Shown in pieces: positions 60,470 to 64,000 of a DNA stretch of 64,000 nucleotides (positions are counted from its first letter, which is position 1; every line of letters begins with the position of its first letter). The notes beneath the pieces were generated by a model. That model was given only the letters and a program-made list of their open reading frames with translations, had not been told where the DNA came from and made no database searches. The position numbers and the translations under genes were made by a program. This DNA comes from an uncultured Verrucomicrobiota bacterium (GTDB taxonomy: Bacteria > Verrucomicrobiota > Verrucomicrobiia > Opitutales > Opitutaceae). The stretch covers positions 1 through 64,000 of the forward strand of contig CAJXQX010000010.1 of NCBI GenBank assembly GCA_913058185.1, in the 5' to 3' direction.

Positions 60470-61114
60470 TTAGGCGGCCGCTACCATTTCCAAAAACAAC
60501 TCGACGCTCGAAGGCGCGTCGGCGCCGTAGCCATCGGCTTCGATTTCGTCGGCGAACATACGATTCACCGGCGCGCCACCCACGGCGATTTTGACGTGAG
60601 TCAGATCCTCTTCTTCACGGAAGGCATCTATCACCTTTTTCATGTAAGGCATCGTGGTGGTGAGCAGAGCGGACATGCCGACGATGTTCGCGTTATGCTC
60701 GCGACAGGTGGCCATGTAAGCTTCGACGGGTTGGTCCACGCCGATATCGATTATCTGAAATCCGGCTCCCTCAGCCATCATGCATACGAGATTTTTACCG
60801 ATGTCATGGAGGTCACCTTTAACGGTGCCCATGACGACGGTACCCCGCGGTGGGTTGTTCTCAGCGTCGGCCACGAGGAGTGGTTTGAGCACGGACAGGC
60901 CGGCTTTCATAGCCCGGGCGGCTACGAGCACTTCGGGGACGTAGAGGATGTTGTATTTGAAGTCTTCACCCACGACAGACATGCCGGCGATGAGGCCTTC
61001 GTTGAGGACCACGTCCACTCGATTTCCTTCGTCGACGGCTTCTTGGACGAGGCGTTGGACTTCTTTGGCTTTACCCTCGTAGAGGAGTTGATTGATGAGA
61101 GCGTAGTCGGACAT
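60470..61114 (-). CDS. Corrinoid (B12-binding) methyl carrier protein
   Basis: A 214-residue stand-alone corrinoid protein of the MtaC/MtbC/MttC type. An N-terminal helical cap domain (ALINQLLYEGKAKEVQRLVQ; ILYVPEVLVAARAMKAG) is followed by the B12-binding Rossmann fold with GDLHDIGKN (His103 as lower axial cobalt ligand), MVGMSALLTTTM-like NIVGMSALLTTTMPYMK and VKIAVGGAPVN. It accepts methyl from the UroD-family enzyme upstream and passes it to the pterin methyltransferase. No B12 riboswitch was noticed nearby. Confidence 0.95.
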   Translation of the reverse strand: MSDYALINQLLYEGKAKEVQRLVQEAVDEGNRVDVVLNEGLIAGMSVVGEDFKYNILYVPEVLVAARAMKAGLSVLKPLLVADAENNPPRGTVVMGTVKGDLHDIGKNLVCMMAEGAGFQIIDIGVDQPVEAYMATCREHNANIVGMSALLTTTMPYMKKVIDAFREEEDLTHVKIAVGGAPVNRMFADEIEADGYGADAPSSVELFLEMVAAA

Positions 61115-61140
61115 GGGAGAGTTTTTGGAGGGGGGGGGAG

Positions 61141-62205
61141 TTAGAAAGAGGCGCTGTCGATGCAGGCTTGTTTGATAGCAATAAGGTTGGCGGTCGGTGA
61201 ACCGAACGGAACGACGGCGGTGCCGAGGATGTACCCGGGGATGCCCTTGCCGCGGGCAATTTCGCGGGCGGCGACTTCGTAGACCTCTTCCGGGGTGCCG
61301 GTTTCGATCAGGCGTGGGGAGATATTACGGCGGAAGGAACGGCCATGCTCCTGGCAAACTTCGGCCCATTCGTCGAAGTCGGAGGTGAAGTCGCAGAGCA
61401 GGTTATTCGCGCCGGACTCGGCTAGCAGTTCGGCGATCGGGGTGGTGTTGCCGCCGATGATGAGTGGCAGGTCGCGCACGCCCTGTTCGGCGCACCACTT
61501 CACGAGATCCTGGGTGATGGGGAGGACGAACTCCTCAAACATGTTGGGCGAAAGCAGTTCTGGAGAAGCCTGCGAATCGAAGACGACGAGGTCGGCTCCG
61601 GCGTCGATGTAAGCCTTGGAAAATTCCTTGATGATGCGTCCCGAGTATTCGAGCACCTCTTGAACCCAGTCGGGTTCGTCGAGGCAGGCCAAAAATAGGT
61701 CTTCGGCGCCGACGAGTGAGATCGCGAGAGAGAAGGGGCCGGAGATCGAGCCGCGGATCCAGTAGTCGTCACCCAGCTCGCGGCGGATGTTGGCCGTGGC
61801 AGTGATGTTGACCGGCATGCGGCCATCAGTGAGCGGATTGGGCAGGGGAGCGTTGGTTAGATCGTCGCCCACCTTGATCACGTGGTTACCGGGTTTAATA
61901 CCGGGAATAGACGTATCATCGCCTTCGTAAAAGGAGACTTTGCAGCCTACGGTCTCAGCCTCGAGGTTGTAGACGTCGACACCCACGGCGAGAGCATCGG
62001 GGCCAACGGCCTCGTATTCGGCCAGCAGCGCTCGGGTGAGCAGATCGGCGTCACGAGAGATCGCGGAAGGGGTGCTGCCAATGAAGGCGGCTTTGTGCTC
62101 GTAGATAGCCGGGAGAAAGAGTGGGACCGGGCGCGCATTGGGGATGCAACGCAGGACTGATTCAACCTCGGTGCGAGTCGCGGTGGGATGGGGAGGAGTT
62201 GGCAT
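61141..62205 (-). CDS. UroD-family corrinoid methyltransferase (methyl-donor specific)
   Basis: A 354-residue protein of the uroporphyrinogen decarboxylase superfamily, closest in style to MtaA/MtbA/CmuA-type methyltransferases. VDVYNLEAETVGCKVSF, DYWIRGSISGPFSLA, DLVVFDSQASPELLSP and ISPRLIETGTPEEVYE support this rather than haem synthesis. At the position where MtaA-type enzymes have a His-x-Cys zinc site, it reads LIIGGNTTP (251-254 GGNT); only Cys271 of a possible ligand set is obvious. The methyl donor is therefore unknown. It is the first gene of the cassette and divergent from the AraC regulator. Confidence 0.88.
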   Translation of the reverse strand: MPTPPHPTATRTEVESVLRCIPNARPVPLFLPAIYEHKAAFIGSTPSAISRDADLLTRALLAEYEAVGPDALAVGVDVYNLEAETVGCKVSFYEGDDTSIPGIKPGNHVIKVGDDLTNAPLPNPLTDGRMPVNITATANIRRELGDDYWIRGSISGPFSLAISLVGAEDLFLACLDEPDWVQEVLEYSGRIIKEFSKAYIDAGADLVVFDSQASPELLSPNMFEEFVLPITQDLVKWCAEQGVRDLPLIIGGNTTPIAELLAESGANNLLCDFTSDFDEWAEVCQEHGRSFRRNISPRLIETGTPEEVYEVAAREIARGKGIPGYILGTAVVPFGSPTANLIAIKQACIDSASF

Positions 62206-62312
62206 GGCAAATGGGAAGTGATGTAGCCTACGTTAATGTGACGCGATTGTCTTGGCGGATGGAGCTTGCAAGGGTTGGCATATCGGGCAATCAGGTAGAT
62301 CTGCAGTCACTC
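62206..62312. promoter_or_regulatory. Divergent promoter region of corrinoid cassette and AraC regulator
   Basis: This roughly 107-base gap between the UroD-family start and the AraC start (if 62313 is right) must hold promoters for both directions. No convincing -35/-10 pair, direct repeat or B12-box could be identified by eye. Confidence 0.4.
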
Positions 62313-63146
62313 ATGCGCGTTTCTCGTCCCATCACCGTTGAATTACCCACCCACGGGGTATTATTCGCCGAGAGCTCTCACTCCGGGGAGTTTCAAATGG
62401 AGCCACGGCAGGACGCCTATCACAAGCTGGTCTATGTCTTGACTGGTGAGGTGGCGTATCGGGAAATTAAGTCCAACGAGACCTCGGTGGCTAAGGCGGG
62501 CTCTTTGTTGGTCGTGCCCGGTGGTATTGCCCATCAAATAATCGATCACGAAACTTCGACCCTGCTGTTACTGTGCTTTCGCGAGGAGTATCCACAGAGC
62601 GAGGATGATCTCGCGCAATTGTGGCATAGCTTGATTCGGGTGCCTAATCGCACGGTGCGACTATCGCGTCCGGCTCAGCAAAGGCTCGAGAGTATGTGGC
62701 GCCGAGCCATGTTTGAATGGGAGCACGCCAGGGTTGGCGGTGCGACGGCGGTGCGGGCCATGGCGGCCCAAACCATGGTTTTACTATCCCGGCTGTCGGT
62801 TGAGAGTGGAGGCGTTTTGGCTCTCTCTCGCGTGCAAGCGGTGAAGGAGGAGATCGAGGAAACATTTTACGATGAGTGGGATCTGGACCGGGCGGCAGGG
62901 CGAGCGGGGTTGTCGCGGCGGCGGTTCACCGAGCTATTTCGGGAAACCACGGGCGAGACCTTTGGGGTGTTTTTAGCCGAGCTTCGACTTCAGCATGCCG
63001 CGAAGTTGTTGCGCGCAGGTGAGCACTCGGTAACGGGAGTGATGTTTGCGAGTGGCTTTAATGATGTGTCGCATTTCTATCGGCGCTTCCGCCAAAAGTT
63101 TGGTCAGCCGCCGCGGGCGTGGTCGGTCGACGTTTCCCGAACTTAG
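62313..63146 (+). CDS. AraC-family transcriptional regulator
   Basis: A 277-residue regulator. The N-terminal cupin-like sensing domain (about 8-105; LVYVLTGEVAYREIKSNET, GSLLVVPGGIAHQI) is followed by a C-terminal AraC DNA-binding domain with two helix-turn-helix motifs (DLDRAAGRAGLSRRRFTELF and GVMFASGFNDVSHFYRRFRQ). The start MRVSRPITVEL is preferred because it leaves room for a divergent promoter. ATGs at 62259 and 62211 are possible. It probably senses the methylated substrate or a product and switches on the adjacent cassette. Confidence 0.88.
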   Translation: MRVSRPITVELPTHGVLFAESSHSGEFQMEPRQDAYHKLVYVLTGEVAYREIKSNETSVAKAGSLLVVPGGIAHQIIDHETSTLLLLCFREEYPQSEDDLAQLWHSLIRVPNRTVRLSRPAQQRLESMWRRAMFEWEHARVGGATAVRAMAAQTMVLLSRLSVESGGVLALSRVQAVKEEIEETFYDEWDLDRAAGRAGLSRRRFTELFRETTGETFGVFLAELRLQHAAKLLRAGEHSVTGVMFASGFNDVSHFYRRFRQKFGQPPRAWSVDVSRT

Positions 63147-63173
63147 ATAGATGAACCTCCTGATATTTTCCTG

Positions 63174-64000
63174 ATGCTTGAAGACCTTTTACAGATTGAT
63201 GACTTGGAACCGCCGATGGGCGATTTAGCTATCGGGCATCAGCTCGATACAGGACGCGGCGTTTGGACCGGACGGGTAGCGGGCGAGCGTGATCTGCCTG
63301 CGAGACGGATCATCCACCAACGGGTGTTGCGACTGCACGGCCCGGCGCGATTGAAAAAACTGGGGGTCCGGCCGGCTCTCGGATTTCACAAATGTGCCAG
63401 CTCGGGTGATCGAGACTGGGTGGTGGACTCTCGGGTTCGGGCGCGGATCAAGGGGAAATGGCAGGAGGTGTTTAAGCAGGTGGGATTGAAGAAACCGCGC
63501 TCCGCGGAGTTTCGCTGGTTCGCCCTACCGAACAACCTGATCGCCGATGCGGTGGTGATCGAGGTTCGCCGCAGTGGATTGGATGGCGCGTGGACTTCGT
63601 GGAACTTGGCGACCGGTGGATTTGCTTTAATGGGGGAACTGCTGACTCCGATCGGCCCCCGGCTCGAACGGCGTCTTGAGGTCGATAACATTGAGCTGAA
63701 CAAGCTCCCGGCCGGAGTTGCGGCCGAGCACCGCGACGGCACCGTGCGTTATACCGCGAGTGATTTTTCGGTGGGTTTCAGGCTCGATCGGCCGGGTTTT
63801 TCTTTTCTCGGTCTCGGGATCGAAGACGAGGCGGCGCTCAAAACGAATCTCCTGCTCAACAATCCAGTAAAATGCGACCAAGGTCCGCAGATCCATGCGG
63901 TCGGCGCGCCGCCGCGTTTGGCTCCTTCGATTCGCTGTGACCTTACCGGAACCGTGACGATCAAGGGTGGCGACGTGATCTATGATGTCACTTCGAGTGA
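63174..64000 (+). CDS. Unknown protein, open at the right edge
   Basis: An ATG at 63174 opens a frame with no stop before the window ends (275 codons visible). The start MLEDLLQIDDLEPPMGDLAI follows the AraC gene by 27 bases. Basic and aromatic patches (FRWFALPNNLIADAVVIEVR; TSWNLATGGFALMGELLTPI) suggest a soluble mixed alpha/beta or beta protein; there is no signal peptide or membrane helix. I do not recognise a family, and the missing C-terminus limits any call. Confidence 0.7.
   Translation, partial: MLEDLLQIDDLEPPMGDLAIGHQLDTGRGVWTGRVAGERDLPARRIIHQRVLRLHGPARLKKLGVRPALGFHKCASSGDRDWVVDSRVRARIKGKWQEVFKQVGLKKPRSAEFRWFALPNNLIADAVVIEVRRSGLDGAWTSWNLATGGFALMGELLTPIGPRLERRLEVDNIELNKLPAGVAAEHRDGTVRYTASDFSVGFRLDRPGFSFLGLGIEDEAALKTNLLLNNPVKCDQGPQIHAVGAPPRLAPSIRCDLTGTVTIKGGDVIYDVTSS

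Noticed and set aside
61141-62205. Annotation as haem-biosynthetic uroporphyrinogen decarboxylase (HemE)
   Set aside because: Motifs and neighbours (corrinoid protein, THF methyltransferase, RACo-like activator) fit the methyltransferase branch of the superfamily; HemE N-terminal RQAGRY-like motif is not present.
62206-62312. Cobalamin riboswitch upstream of the corrinoid cassette
   Set aside because: No B12-box-like sequence was found, and the gap is too short for a full cobalamin riboswitch.
1-64000. CRISPR array, prophage or complete insertion sequence
   Set aside because: The repeats seen are dispersed, palindromic and not regularly spaced; no Cas, integrase, capsid or transposase gene was found.

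Overview
The window looks like chromosomal DNA of a free-living, aerobic or facultative Gram-negative bacterium of the Verrucomicrobiota, probably family Opitutaceae. This is an inference from gene content and style: many Gfo/Idh/MocA oxidoreductases and TIM-barrel sugar isomerases, a split type II secretion system (T2SS), secreted Ig-domain proteins with tandem C-terminal units, few recognisable Shine-Dalgarno sequences, and many small palindromic repeats between genes. There is no rRNA, phage, complete insertion sequence or CRISPR array. One tRNA gene, tRNA-Arg(CCT), is present.

Layout. 283-6103 (minus): two Gfo/Idh/MocA proteins, a TIM-barrel isomerase/epimerase, a NamZ-like (DUF1343) lipoprotein and a DUF2062 membrane protein. 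6186-12595: glycerate kinase, a double-ACT regulator, the molybdenum cofactor pair mobA-fdhD, a secreted 5'-nucleotidase, a NIPSNAP protein and a secreted esterase. 12599-15365 (minus): an ECF sigma factor, an anti-sigma factor and three secreted proteins of unknown function. 15443-19425: a histidine kinase split by a frameshift in a run of nine G, a TMEM220-like membrane protein, and a GAF/histidine-kinase-like protein with degenerate catalytic boxes. 19452-20267: spermidine-synthase-like protein and the tRNA.

20424-39878 is a secretion and surface region. gspGHIJKLM run on the plus strand and gspDEF on the minus strand, facing each other. Between them lie a DUF3570-ApbE-TlpA-DUF4266 operon and three large secreted Ig-repeat proteins, one fused to a cyclophilin. 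The DUF3570 protein carries a DTITGAT motif that fits the ApbE flavinylation consensus, so it may be a covalently flavinylated outer-membrane barrel.

40059-53269 holds aroC with a coupled P-loop-like partner, malate:quinone oxidoreductase, a TfoX-N protein, the L-rhamnose genes rhaA and rhaB with a lactonase-like gene, another Gfo/Idh protein followed by a stray copy of its own 3' end, a YdeP-type molybdopterin oxidoreductase and a TIM-barrel protein.

53315-63146 is the most distinctive system: a divergently regulated corrinoid-dependent methyl-transfer cassette. An AraC regulator faces a minus-strand series encoding a UroD-family methyltransferase, a corrinoid protein, a MetF fused to a Cys-rich MetV-like domain, a pterin-binding methyltransferase, an amidohydrolase, a RACo-like reductive activator, a stand-alone MetH-activation-like protein and two orphan proteins. 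Together these could move a methyl group from an unknown methylated compound to tetrahydrofolate and oxidise it. The substrate cannot be read from the sequence. The architecture resembles aerobic chloromethane (cmu) clusters, but nearby sugar genes make methylated sugars or similar O-/N-methyl compounds equally plausible. A gene open at the right edge (63174-64000) is of unknown function.

Intergenic DNA carries at least six families of short repeats or inverted repeats (GAACGAG-type, CTTGTTACTTGATAC-type, a 19-bp-armed 109-113 bp palindrome, GTAGGGCG...CGCCGAG pairs, AACCACAGATTACACGG-type, and a REP-like long hairpin). Several lie directly after stop codons.
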